Below, in pieces: positions 53,434 through 62,601 of a stretch of DNA of 64,000 bases (position 1 is its first letter; every line of letters begins with the position of its first letter). The position numbers were made by a program, and so were the translations under genes. The notes beneath the pieces were generated by a model, which was given only the letters and a program-made list of their open reading frames with translations, was not told the DNA's origin and searched no databases. This DNA is from Streptomyces noursei ATCC 11455 (GTDB lineage Bacteria; Actinomycetota; Actinomycetes; Streptomycetales; Streptomycetaceae): positions 9,486,001 to 9,550,000 of the forward strand of contig NZ_CP011533.1 of NCBI RefSeq assembly GCF_001704275.1, given 5' to 3'.

Positions 53434-54741
53434 ATGGATCGATCGATAGGCCGACGTTGCCGCGTCGGTCGGGAAGGCACGCCGGTGCTTACCGTAGTCA
53501 ACGAGGACGGAACCACGCCAAGCGGCAGTTCGCTGTTGGATGAGGTTGTTCGGGAAGGCGCACGGCGGATGCTGGCCGCCGCACTGGAGGCCGAAGTCAA
53601 CGCTTACATAGCCGAGTTGACTGATGAGCGCGACGCCAGGGGGCGCCGCCTGGTGGTCCGCAACAGCTATCACCAACCCCGGCAGGTCACCACCGCTGCG
53701 GGCGTGGTCGAGGTGAAGGCGCCGCGGGTGAACGACAAGCGCGTCGACGAACAGACCGGCGAGCGCAGGCGGTTCTCGTCCGCGATCCTGCCGCCGTGGT
53801 GCCGCAAGTCGCCGAAGATCAGCGAGGTGCTGCCCCTGCTCTACTTGCACGGCCTGTCCTCTGGCGACTTCGTGCCCGCCCTGGAGCAGTTCCTCGGCTC
53901 CTCTGCCGGGCTGTCGGCGGCGACGGTTACCCGGCTGACGACGCAGTGGCAGTCCGACCACGCCGCCTTCATGGACCGCGACCTGTCGGAGGTCGACTAC
54001 GTCTACGTGTGGGCCGACGGCATCCACCTCAACGTCCGTCTGGAGGAGGCCAAGGCGTGCGTCCTGGTGCTCATCGGGGTTCGCGCCGACGGCTCCAAGG
54101 AGCTCGTCGCCCTCAAGGACGGCTACCGAGAATCCGGCGAGTCATGGGCTGACCTGCTGCGGGACTGCGCCCGCCGGGGCATGCGCGCCCCGGTCCTCGC
54201 GGTCGGCGACGGCGCCCTAGGCTTCTGGAAGGCCCTGGCGGAGGTGTTCCCCGAAACCCACGAGCAGAGGTGTTGGGTTCACAAAACGGCCAACGTCCTC
54301 GACTCCATGCCGAAGTCCGCGCAGCCGGGCGCGAAGAGGGCGATCCAGGACATCTACAACGCGGAGGATCGCGACCACGCCGAGGTGGCGATCAAGACGT
54401 TCGCCCAGCTCTATGGCGCGAAGTTCCCCAAGGCGGTCAAGAAGATCACCGACGACCAGGAGCAACTGCTGGCGTTTTACGGCTTCCCGGCCGAGCACTG
54501 GATCCATCTGCGGACCACGAACCCCATTGAGTCGACCTTCTCCACCGTCCGACTGCGGACCAAGGTCACCCGTGGCGCCGGCTCCCGCACCGCCGCCCTG
54601 GCCATGGTCTTCAAACTCGTCGAGTCCGCCCAGCAACGGTGGCGGGCCGTGAACGCACCCCACCTCGTCGCCCTCGTCCGGACAGGTGCCCGCTTCGAAC
54701 GCGGCCAGCTCGTCGAACGCCCCGTGGTGGTCGCAGCATGA
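53434..54741 (+). CDS. IS256 transposase (copy 2)
   Basis: The protein of up to 435 residues is identical, as read here, to copy 1. Catalytic residues lie in VWADGIHLNVRL, AVGDGALGFW and TNPIESTFSTV. A GTG at 53485 (VLTVVNEDG) is an alternative start and fits the usual N-terminus of the family better. Confidence 0.92.
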   Translation: MDRSIGRRCRVGREGTPVLTVVNEDGTTPSGSSLLDEVVREGARRMLAAALEAEVNAYIAELTDERDARGRRLVVRNSYHQPRQVTTAAGVVEVKAPRVNDKRVDEQTGERRRFSSAILPPWCRKSPKISEVLPLLYLHGLSSGDFVPALEQFLGSSAGLSAATVTRLTTQWQSDHAAFMDRDLSEVDYVYVWADGIHLNVRLEEAKACVLVLIGVRADGSKELVALKDGYRESGESWADLLRDCARRGMRAPVLAVGDGALGFWKALAEVFPETHEQRCWVHKTANVLDSMPKSAQPGAKRAIQDIYNAEDRDHAEVAIKTFAQLYGAKFPKAVKKITDDQEQLLAFYGFPAEHWIHLRTTNPIESTFSTVRLRTKVTRGAGSRTAALAMVFKLVESAQQRWRAVNAPHLVALVRTGARFERGQLVERPVVVAA

Positions 54742-55256
54742 GTACCCTCGCGGCCCAGCCCATCAACACCAGCAGGCTCGACCTGCTGCCACTGCACGTC
54801 GAGCACGCCGAGGAGATGGCCGCGGTGCTGTCCGACCCGGCCCTCCACACCTTCATCGGCGGCACGCCGGACGCCCCGCAAGCCCTGCGCTCGCGCTACC
54901 AGCGCATGACGGCAGGCTCTCCCGATCCGGCCGTGTCCTGGCTGAACTGGGTGATCCGGCTCCGTGACGAGTCCTGCCTGACGGGCACAGTCCAGGCGAC
55001 GGTCAGCCCCTCCGGCCACGGCCCCATCGCCGAGATCGCCTGGGTGGTGGGGACCCCGTGGCAGGGAAGGGGCATCGCCACCGAAGCAGCCCAAGGGCTC
55101 GTCGACTGGCTCGGCCGGCAGCCGGTGCACACCGTCATCGCCCACATCCACCCCGAACATCGGGCATCCGCTGCCGTCGCCACTGCCGCCGGGCTCACAC
55201 CCACCGACGAATGGCACGAAGGCGAGATCCGATGGCACCGGAGCATCAGCCGATAA
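54738..55256 (+). CDS. GNAT acetyltransferase carried inside IS256 (copy 2)
   Basis: The 172-residue GNAT protein is identical, as read here, to the product of 49172-48654. The acetyl-CoA site is WQGRGIATEA. ATG 54738 overlaps the transposase stop as ATGA. The gene ends 32 bp before the element's terminal repeat, so it is inside the mobile unit. Confidence 0.92.
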   Translation: MSTLAAQPINTSRLDLLPLHVEHAEEMAAVLSDPALHTFIGGTPDAPQALRSRYQRMTAGSPDPAVSWLNWVIRLRDESCLTGTVQATVSPSGHGPIAEIAWVVGTPWQGRGIATEAAQGLVDWLGRQPVHTVIAHIHPEHRASAAVATAAGLTPTDEWHEGEIRWHRSISR

Positions 55257-55288
55257 CTTCACCGATCCACAGGTCTTGACTATTACTC

Positions 55289-55640
55289 GCGCCCTGGTGG
55301 CCGTTTGAGTCCGGTGGTGACCCAGGGGCCGGCGCCCGTGTAGGCACGGTCGGCGAGGACGGGGACACCCTGGCGTTCGCAGATCCGGATCATCCGGTGG
55401 GTACGGGCCGCGGTGAGGTCATGAGTGCGGCCCGGCAGGGCGGGCGAGATCCACAGCAGCTCGCCGGCCGGATCGGTGAGGACCTGGACGTTCACGCCGT
55501 GCCGGCGGTGCTTGGCCGAGTAGTCCGCCCGGCTGTCGCCGACGCGGTCGCACTCGGCGAGGGTCCCGTCCAGCAGGACGAAGTCCGGATCGTGCTTGCG
55601 CAGCGTCTTGAGCAGGCCAGGGGTGGCAATCCCCTGGGAT
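55289..55640 (-). pseudogene. IS5-type transposase fragment (IS5-M)
   Basis: The minus frames include LLDGTLAECDRVGDSRADYS and HGVNVQVLTDPAGELLWISP, then GRTHDLTAARTHRMIRICER and VLADRAYTGAG, the catalytic middle of an IS5-type transposase related to IS5-A. The C-terminus is cut at 55289 by the IS256 end and the N-terminus is missing. Confidence 0.8.
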
Positions 55641-55767
55641 CGTGGAGTCTTCGTCTATGCGGCTTGAGTCCGTGAACGGGCCTCAGCACGCCGCTGGTCC
55701 TGGCGCATCTGCGGAAGAACGAGACGTATCGGCAGGTCTGAGCAGGAGCTTCTTCAAAACGGCCACT
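55641..55767 (+). pseudogene. Short IS5-type N-terminal scrap
   Basis: The plus strand near 55695-55735 reads LVLAHLRKNETYRQV, matching the helix-turn-helix region of IS5-A/D-type transposases. It points opposite to the neighbouring IS5-M fragment, so an inversion or recombination joint lies here. Confidence 0.6.
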
Positions 55768-55814
55768 GAGCTTCTTCAGCTTGGTCATGCAGGAGTGACA
55801 GGGGTCCCGGGAGT

Positions 55815-57210
55815 CAGGGTGGCGTCGTTCAGGGGTTGTGTCGGGTTTGATCACGTGATGCCGAGGGTGGTCAGCGGCCGTGTGGCGTCTCGGCTGTGCG
55901 TGCGCAGGCTGGCGGCGATGTTGTCACATCCGGTGAGGCGGAGTGCGCCGATGGCCAGGTTGCGTAGGGCTGCCATGGCCCGGGGGGCGGTGCCGGTCCG
56001 TACGCGCGAGGCGTCCTCGGCGAAGGCGGTGTCGCGGAGGTGATGGATCTTGTTCTCGATGCCCCAGTGTTCGCGCACGCGGTGTGCGATCTCGGGAGCG
56101 CCAGCCTGCTCGGCGGTGAGGTCGGTGACTGCGTAGACGCGCTCCAGGGTGACCTTGCCGGTGGTGACTGTCCGGCGGCGACGTACGATCTGCACGGCTT
56201 GGGCGGAGTGGGGGAAGGCGAGGCCGCGGGTGACGGTGGCGGTCTTGACGCGGCGGATCTCGTCCCGGCCGTGTGCGGTGGCGCGGGTCTTGCCCAGCAG
56301 CGGGACGTCTCGCCAGGGCAGTTGCTTCATCTGCTGGTGCAGCAGCGGCTGGTTCCCCTTGATCACGGCGATGTAGTGGGCGTTCTTCTCCTCCACCAGG
56401 AAGCGGGCGTGGGCCTGCTGGGAGTGCAGGGCGTCGAAGGTGACCACGGTGTCGGTCAGGTCGAGCTCGGTGAGCATCGGCTGGAAGACGGTGATCTCGT
56501 TGGTCTTGGAGCCGACCTCGCGCTGGGCGGTGACCAGGCCGGTTCCGGTCATCGCGGCGAGCAGGTGGACCTGGGTGCCGTTGGTGCAGCGGGCGCCGCG
56601 GACTGTCTTGCCGTCCACGGCCAGTGAGCGGCGGGGCCGATGGGCCGCGTTCTGGCCGGCGGATGGGGGCCTGGGTCGCGGGCGGCGAGCCAGGCGCCGA
56701 CTGCCGCATCGAGGGCGTCGCCGTCAACGCGCTGCAGGACTCGGCGCACGGTGGCCTCGGCAGGGGCGGCAGGGCCGGTGGGTTCGCGGGTTGGGCCGCC
56801 GAGCACGGTGAGCACGGCGGCCGGTGCGTCGGCCGCCCATTCAGCGATCGCCGTCAGCGATTTCGCGCCGGCCAGCACCGCACACGCGGCGAGCGCAAGG
56901 ACGAAGCAGAGGGGATGACGGCGGCCCTTGGCCCGGCGCGGATCGGGCACCGTCACGAGGCAGCCCAGCAGATGCGGGTGTTCCCCAGGGTCGGAGGGGC
57001 GAGCGCCGGCGAGTTGGCCCAGGCCGACTGGGATGAGCGATGATGAGCGGACAGGCACGGTCTTCCGTTGCGGTGATCAGGGACTCAACACCTCATGATC
57101 ACCCGGAGGCCGTGCCTGCCTGCGCCCCGCCCCAGCCCCGAACTCCATCACCGCGCCAGCCACCTGAACCGTCATCAAGCGGGACAGACCCGCTGAACGA
57201 CGAAGCCCTG
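55815..57210 (-). mobile_element. ISAs1-type element J, copy 2
   Basis: The 1396-bp element equals copy 1 in length and sequence as read. The flanks TCCCGGGAGT and GGCCGGGAGT agree at eight of ten positions. It sits in the middle of the MITE. Confidence 0.88.
55851..57058 (-). pseudogene. ISAs1 element J transposase in two frames (copy 2)
   Basis: The N-terminal part starts at 57058 and the C-terminal part ends at 55851. The same one-base frame change as in copy 1 occurs near GGCCCCCAT (about 56661). Everything else needed for a transposase is present ([20 protein letters not shown]). Confidence 0.8.
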
Positions 57211-57395
57211 GGCCGGGAGTTGATTCAACTCAGATCTCGGGATTTGAGTTCTCAACCAACCGGCTTCTTCCCTCTGCCGTCACTCGTTCGGTGGCCGAGC
57301 TGAAGAAGCTCACCGGAGAGACGCCCTCCTGACTTGCCGAAACGGAGGGCGAAAGAGGCTCAATAAAAGGTCGACAATAGACTGGAGTTCCCTAA

Positions 57396-57878
57396 ATGTG
57401 GGCCGCATTCGACTCGCTTACCCAGAAAGCAACCCCACACGTGGTCGCACTCTTCCGCATAGTTGTCGCGTTTCTCTTTGCCTGCCACGGCGCATCCTCA
57501 ATCTTTGGCGTCCTCGGCGGCTCAATGGGTACGGGTAGAACCGTCCTCACAGCCTCCTGGCCAGGCTGGTACGCTGCAGTTATTCAACTGACCGGCGGCA
57601 TACTCGTCCTGATAGGACTGAGATCCCGTGCCGCCGCGTTCGTCAACTCCGGCTCAATGGCGTATGCCTACTTCTCCGTTCATCAGGGCACTTCACTGTG
57701 GCCCTTACAAAACGGCGGAGAAGCGTCCGTGATGTTCTGTTGGGCTTTCGCATTGATCGTCTTCATCGGGCCGGGCAGCTGGGCATTGGACCACGCCCTC
57801 CTCGGCAAAAGCGAGCTGAAGAAGTCCGCTCAACGATCCCAAATATTCCGGAGATCCTCCAAGATCTCCGGAATATAA
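57396..57878 (+). CDS. DoxX-family membrane protein
   Basis: ATG 57396 follows CTGGAG. The 160-residue protein has four membrane segments (ALFRIVVAFLFACHGASSIF, WYAAVIQLTGGILVLIGL, AAFVNSGSMAYAYFSV, VMFCWAFALIVFIGPGSWAL), the usual layout of DoxX proteins. Members act in membrane-linked redox or stress processes, but the role of this one is unknown. The 3' end overlaps a strong hairpin, and the IS630 element begins 33 bp after the stop. Confidence 0.85.
   Translation: MWAAFDSLTQKATPHVVALFRIVVAFLFACHGASSIFGVLGGSMGTGRTVLTASWPGWYAAVIQLTGGILVLIGLRSRAAAFVNSGSMAYAYFSVHQGTSLWPLQNGGEASVMFCWAFALIVFIGPGSWALDHALLGKSELKKSAQRSQIFRRSSKISGI
57842..57877 (+). terminator. Hairpin terminator of the DoxX gene
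   Basis: ATATTCCGGAGATC and GATCTCCGGAATAT form a perfect stem of 14 bp around a short loop, followed by AACTTTTCC. The stem overlaps the last codons of the DoxX gene. Confidence 0.7.
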
Positions 57879-58029
57879 CTTTTCCCCATAAAGACTCCGC
57901 GGCAGGAAATATTGAGGCGGAACTGTTGAGTTGCTTGTCTCGTTGAGGGGGGTGTGGCTGAGTCTGGGGATCTGCGGCGGGTGATGCCGGCGGGGGGTGC
58001 CTCTATGTCCTTCGGCAAGGCGGAGTGGG

Positions 58030-59241
58030 TCATGCGGGGGCGGTTTCGGGGGTGCGTAGTTCGTAGAAGGTGCCGTCGGGGAGCATGGCGAAGAGCACGC
58101 TGATGCGGTGGCGTGCGAGGCGGAGGAGGGCTTGCGTGTGGGTTTTCCTGCGGGCTCGGCATTTGTCGTAGTAGGTGCGGGAGGCGTGGTCGTGCAGGGC
58201 GGCGAACGCGGAGAGGAACATTGCGCGTTTGAGCTGCCGGTTTCCGCCTCGGGGTGCGTGTTCGCCGTGGATCGAGGTCCCGGAGGACTTGGTGGCCGGG
58301 GCGAGGCCGGCGTAGGAGGCGAGGTGGGCGGCGGTGGGGAAGCTGGTTCCGTCGCCGACGGTGACCAGCAGGACGGCGGCGGTCCTGACCGCGACCCCGG
58401 GCATCGAGGTCAGGACCGGGGAAAGAGGGTGGGCCTCCAGCAGTTCGCTGATCTGGGCTTCCAGGGCCCTGCGCTGTTCGTGGACGGCCGTGAGGGAACG
58501 GGCCAGGGACGGGATGACCACGTCCAGGGTGCCGGTCCCGGGGACGACGACGGTCTGTTCGTCCAGGGCGTCGAAGATGTCGTCGATCAGTCGGGTGGCC
58601 ATGCGCGGGGCCTTGGGGCGGATCACCTCAACGAGTCTGCGGCGTCCGGCTTTTCGCAGGGCGGCCGGGGATCCGTAGCGTTCCAGCAGCCAGGTCACCG
58701 CGACGTGGTCGAGGCGGGGACCCAGGACTCGCTCCAGGCTGGGGTGGAACTGGGTGAGCAGGCCGCGGATGCGGTTGGAGGTGCGGGTGGTCTCGGCCGC
58801 GAGGTCCTGGTCGAAGCCGACGAGCACGGTCAGCTCAGCGGTGTTCTCGTCGGTCACCTCCAGCGAGCGCAGGGTGTGCGGCATGGTGCGGGCCGCGTCC
58901 GCGATGACCGCGGCGTCTTTCGCATCGGTCTTGGCCTCGCCCGGGTAGAGGTCGGCGATCCGCCGCATCGCCAGTCCCGGCAGGTAGGCGACCTTGCAGC
59001 CCGCGTCGCGGGCGACGGTCAGCGGGAGGGCGCCGATGGAGGCGGGCTGGTCCACGATCACCAGGACGGTGCCGAACTTCGCGGCCAGCTTGTCGAACAC
59101 GGCCCGCAGTTTCGGCTCGCTGTTGGGCAGGGGCTTGTCGAAGACCTTCTTGCCGGCCGGGGTGAGTCCGTGGCCGTGGTGAGCGGTCTTGCCGACGTCC
59201 AGGCCGAGGAACACGCCCACGTCTTCGGTATCGAACATCGC
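58030..59241 (-). CDS. IS110 transposase
   Basis: The 403-residue protein starts at ATG 59241 (MFDTEDVGVFLGLDVGKTAH). The N-terminal DEDD domain (LGLDVGK, VLVIVDQPASIGALP, YPGEAKTDAKDAAVIADAAR) and the C-terminal Transposase_20 domain (LTSMPGVAVRTAAVLLVTVG, YAGLAPATKSSGTSIHGEHA, RGGNRQLKRAMFLSAFAAL with the serine region) are complete. IS110 enzymes recombine through an RNA guide encoded in the element. No inverted repeats are expected, so the element's borders are uncertain. Confidence 0.9.
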   Translation of the reverse strand, partial: AMFDTEDVGVFLGLDVGKTAHHGHGLTPAGKKVFDKPLPNSEPKLRAVFDKLAAKFGTVLVIVDQPASIGALPLTVARDAGCKVAYLPGLAMRRIADLYPGEAKTDAKDAAVIADAARTMPHTLRSLEVTDENTAELTVLVGFDQDLAAETTRTSNRIRGLLTQFHPSLERVLGPRLDHVAVTWLLERYGSPAALRKAGRRRLVEVIRPKAPRMATRLIDDIFDALDEQTVVVPGTGTLDVVIPSLARSLTAVHEQRRALEAQISELLEAHPLSPVLTSMPGVAVRTAAVLLVTVGDGTSFPTAAHLASYAGLAPATKSSGTSIHGEHAPRGGNRQLKRAMFLSAFAALHDHASRTYYDKCRARRKTHTQALLRLARHRISVLFAMLPDGTFYELRTPETAPA

Positions 59242-59490
59242 GCCCTTCCAGGAACGTTGCCGGTGTCGGCCTCGGCGTCGGTGTCGTACGCGCGCATCCA
59301 CGTTATGCAGACCTGCCGCCCGCGAGCGGCCGGGCATTGCACCCGGCCAGGCGGCGGTCGGACCTCTTACTCAGCGTCTCCGACGGCACCTCCCGGGCCC
59401 GGTGACACCACCCCCCAGGTCATGCCTTCGACAGGGGGGAACAGTCATGCCGGGCCCGGAGGCCAGCGGCCCTCTTGCAGGACCGCGAAA
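59242..59490 (-). ncRNA. Candidate region for an IS110 guide (bridge) RNA
   Basis: This is the non-coding stretch upstream of the IS110 transposase on the same strand, about 250 bp. In characterised IS110 elements such as IS621 the bridge RNA lies in the non-coding end upstream of the transposase. No fold or loop has been established here; placement is by analogy. Confidence 0.3.
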
Positions 59491-59506
59491 AACATAACGG
59501 TGGGAA

Positions 59507-60513
59507 GTGGTGCGGTTGCGTGTGGTGGCTGCGCTGGAGTCGGGGCAGGTGAAGGGGTATCGGCAGGCGGCTGAGGTGTTCCAGGTGGCGGAGCGGTCGG
59601 TCGGCTCCTGGTGGCGTGCCTACCAGGCGGGTGGCTGGGAGGCTTTGGTGGTGAGACGGACGAGCCGGCCGGGTCCGCACGAGAAGATCGGCCCGGAGGA
59701 CCGTGCGGTCCTGTTTCAGGCGATGGCCGACTACACGCCCGAGGAGCTGCTGATCGCGAGGAGCTGCTGATCGGCGGGCCCTTGTGGACGAGGCTCCTGG
59801 TCGCCGAGCTGGTGCGGATGGTCACCGGGGTGGTGATGACGGAGCGCGGTGTGGGCAAGTGGCTGCGGCGGTACGGTTTCTCCCCGCAGCGGCCCGACCG
59901 CCGCTCCTACCGCCAGGACCAGGCGAAAGTGGATGCCTGGCTGAGGGACGAGTACCCGGCGATCGCCGCCCGGGCGAAGACGGAGAACGCGGTGGTGGCC
60001 TGGGCCGACCAGTGCGGGCTGCGCTCCGATACGGCCCCGCCCGGCACGTCCTGGGCCCCGAAGAGCCAAACTCCCATCGCGCGGGTGTCCAGCCGCCGCT
60101 TCAAGGTCAACACCATGTCCGCAATCACCTCACGCGGCACGCTCTACTTCACCGTGTTCACCGAGAGGTTCACCGCGAAGACCTTCACCGGATTCCTGGA
60201 CCGGCTTGCCCGTCAGGCCGGCCGGAAGGTCCACGTGATTGCCGACCGGCACCCGGTCCACCGCAGCAAGGCCGTGACCGCCTGGCTCAAGGCAAACACC
60301 GAGCGGATCGAGCTGCACCTGATGCCCGACTACAGCCCCGAACCCAACCCGGACGAGCCCCTCAATGCGGACATCAAACGCCACATCCACGCCGCCCGCG
60401 CCCACTCGGCCGACGACCTCGCCCACGAAACCCGCCGCTCCCACCACCAGCGCCAACCGGCCATCGTCCGCAGCTACATCCACGCCCGCCACGTCCGCTA
60501 CACCCTCCAATAA
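59507..60513 (+). pseudogene. IS630 transposase with frameshifting duplication
   Basis: The first part (59507 to about 59757) encodes VVAALESGQVKGYRQAAEVF and YTPEELLI. A near-perfect tandem copy of 17 bp (59741-59757 and 59758-59774) then shifts the frame; the rest (PLWTRLLVAELVRMVTGVVM, VVAWADQCGLRSDTAPPGTS, VHVIADRHPVHRSKAVTAWL, PDYSPEPNPDEPLNADIKRH) is in a second frame to 60513. Removing one copy restores a full IS630 transposase with all DDE residues. Confidence 0.88.
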
Positions 60514-60575
60514 GGCAACTCAACAGTTCCGCCTCAATATATTGTGAAGCAGGGAGAAGGCGCAGTAGCAATGGT

Positions 60576-60674
60576 GAACCTTTCCATCCTCGGCTCGGTG
60601 CGCAGCGCGAGCCATCTCTGATCCCGTAAACGCTTTCACCTGTCACCCTCGGAGGCCCAGGATGAAAAACACTC
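60576..60674. mobile_element. MITE, 99 bp, abutting IS5-A
   Basis: It starts GAACCTTTCCATCCTCGG and ends with AGGATGAAAAACACTC. The interior closely resembles the MITE at 53153 (CGGCTCGGTGCGCAGC shared). The left flank is GGT and the right AGT, so the duplication is imperfect. Confidence 0.75.
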
Positions 60675-60677
60675 AGT

Positions 60678-61575
60678 GAACCTCTTTCATCCTGCCTCTG
60701 CGAGGGTGAAATGCCTGGTCAGAGGGGAGTTGGTGACAAGACAGGGCCCCTGGTCGTTGCTGTGGTGACATCACTCATCACGCAGCGTCCGAGGAGCCCT
60801 GTTGGTTCCGTATTCTTCCATGCTCGACGTCCCGCACGAACTCGTTGAGCACGTTTCCTGGCTGATCCATGCCCGCCGGCAGGAGCTGAACTCGCCCTGG
60901 CGACGGCTCGGTTGCTTCAAGCAGGCCCTACTGGTGTTGGCGCACCTTCGGAAGAACGAGACGTTCGCGCAGGTCGGAGCCGGTTTCGGGGTATCGGAGG
61001 CGACGGCTTGGCGGTACGTGGACGAGACCTTGATGATCCTCGCCTCGTGGGCACCCGGCCTGCGCGAGGCCCTGGTGGGCCTGGGTGAGGGCGACTTCGT
61101 CGTCGTTGACGGGACACTGATCCCCACCGACCGCATCGCCGCAGACGAGCCGTACTACAGCCAAAAACACAAGCGGCACGGAATGAACGTGCAGGTCATC
61201 GCGTCCCCAGACGGCACTCCACTGTGGTTCTCCCGCGCGTTGCCCGGACGCACCCACGACCTGACCGCGGCACGGGCTCACGGCATCGTCCAGGCCTGCC
61301 TCACCAGGCAGATCCTCGTCCTGGCCGACCGCGCCTACCAAGGCGCCGGCGCAACCGTCCGCACCCCCTACAAAAACCACCGCGAACAACCCGACCACTA
61401 CCAACTGTTCAACCGCGACCACGCCCGCCTCCGAGCACCAGGCGAACGCGCCTTCGCCCAACTCAAGCAATGGCGGACCCTCCGCCAGGCACGATGCTCA
61501 ACCAACCGCATCAGCCGCATCGTCCAGGCCGTTCACACGCTCCTGACCTGCGACTACTCAGGATGAAAGAGGTTC
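60678..61575 (+). mobile_element. IS5-A copy 5
   Basis: The 898-bp complete element is flanked by AGT at 60675-60677 and 61576-61578. Confidence 0.93.
60802..61566 (+). CDS. IS5-A transposase (copy 5)
   Basis: The 254-residue protein matches copy 2 except MLDV for MRDV near the start. It has intact VVVDGTLIPTDR and VLADRAYQGAG segments. Confidence 0.92.
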   Translation: MVPYSSMLDVPHELVEHVSWLIHARRQELNSPWRRLGCFKQALLVLAHLRKNETFAQVGAGFGVSEATAWRYVDETLMILASWAPGLREALVGLGEGDFVVVDGTLIPTDRIAADEPYYSQKHKRHGMNVQVIASPDGTPLWFSRALPGRTHDLTAARAHGIVQACLTRQILVLADRAYQGAGATVRTPYKNHREQPDHYQLFNRDHARLRAPGERAFAQLKQWRTLRQARCSTNRISRIVQAVHTLLTCDYSG

Positions 61576-61580
61576 AGTGT

Positions 61581-62437
61581 GTGAATACAGACTTGGACTC
61601 CCTCGCGACCGCACTTTACGTCAGGACCGACGACCTACTGAAGGACTCACCGCAACTCGCTCCCTGGCGGCCTGCCGTGGGCATCGCGCCGCAGCTCAGC
61701 GACGCGGAGCTGGTGACCTTGGCGATGATGCAGGCGATGCTCGGCTTCACCTCCGAGGCCCGCTGGCTGCGGCATGCCGCGCCCACCTGTGGACCCTCTT
61801 CCCTTACCTGCCGAAGCAGCCCGGCTACAACAAGCGGTTGCGCAAGGCCACCGGCCTCATCCGGTGCCTCACCCGTGCGTTGGCCTGCGGCACCACGCTG
61901 TGGAGCGACGACGTGTGGGTCGTGGACTCCACACCGGTCAAGTGCGGCCGATCCCGCGAGACCGTCAAACGCTCCGACCTTGCCGGATGGGTCCAATATG
62001 GATACTGCGCCAGCCACACCCGCTACTTCTGGGGACTTCGACTGCACCTGGTCTGCACCCTTCATGGCCTTCCGATCGCCTTCGCGGTGACTGGCGCCAA
62101 GGCCGATGAGCGAGAGAGACTGCTGGACATCCTTGCAGTCGAGCCGCAGCTCACCGACGAGCGTCCGGGACAGACTCTGATCGGCGATAAGAACTACTTC
62201 GGCAGCGAGTTCGAGCAGCAGCTGGCTGAACTGGACATCCAACTGCTGCGGCCGTCCCGCAAGGGCGAGGCCGAGCGTCCTGGATCACAGCTGTTCAAGC
62301 CCCTGAGGCAGATCATCGAATCGGTCAACGAGACTTTCAAAGGTCAACTCGACCTCGAACGCCACCGTGGCCGCACTCCCAGCGGGGTGGCCGTCCGTGT
62401 TCTGCAACGCATCCTCGCCCTCACCGCAGCGATCTAG
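61581..62437 (+). pseudogene. IS982 transposase, frameshifted
   Basis: GTG 61581 begins NTDLDSLATALYVRTDDLLK and runs to EARWLRHA near 61770, where one base is missing. The remainder (LFPYLPKQPGYNKRLRKATG, DDVWVVDSTPVKCGRSRETV, TLIGDKNYFGSEFEQQLAEL, QIIESVNETFKGQLDLERHR) is in the next frame and carries the IS982 catalytic residues. The left end of the element is missing because IS5-A copy 5 lies directly upstream of the start. Confidence 0.85.
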
Positions 62438-62601
62438 CACAACGACCACACCGGCCAGCCGACCATGCGCTCTCTCACCGCTTACGACCACTGAACCCCT
62501 TGGAATCGATCATCTAGGGAACCAGGCACACGGCAGCACGGTTCCTCAACCGTGTGACACTTCCCTGCGTATGTCAACTGTCACTGGAGGGTCTGTCAAA
62601 C

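Larger units (their letters stand above)
53379..55288 (+). mobile_element. IS256-type element with acetyltransferase cargo, copy 2
   Basis: The 1910-bp element has ends GAGCAATGCTCAATACCTGT and the inverse of GAGTAATAGTCAAGACCTGT. It is the inverse-orientation twin of copy 1. The right flank abuts a truncated IS5 fragment, so an adjacent deletion may have removed the duplication. Confidence 0.85.
55768..57311. mobile_element. MITE of the 22681 type, split by ISAs1-J copy 2
   Basis: The left half starts GAGCTTCTTCAGCTTGG at 55768 and the right half ends with the inverse of GAGCTTCTTCAGCTCGG at 57311. Without ISAs1-J it matches the 138-bp element at 22681-22818 in layout. ACT precedes and ACC follows. 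Confidence 0.8.
57912..60537. mobile_element. IS630 element, containing an IS110
   Basis: The ends TTGAGGCGGAACTGTTGAG and its inverse are flanked by TA at 57910-57911 and 60538-60539, the IS630 pattern. IS110 sequence occupies the space between the left end and the transposase gene (about 57940-59490). Confidence 0.85.

Noticed and set aside
48622..55288. Composite transposon bounded by the two IS256 copies
   Set aside because: The outer flanks (GGTGAAGT and GCGCCCTG) do not match, and neither do the inner flanks, so there is no evidence that the segment moved as a unit. Independent insertions with later deletions remain more likely.
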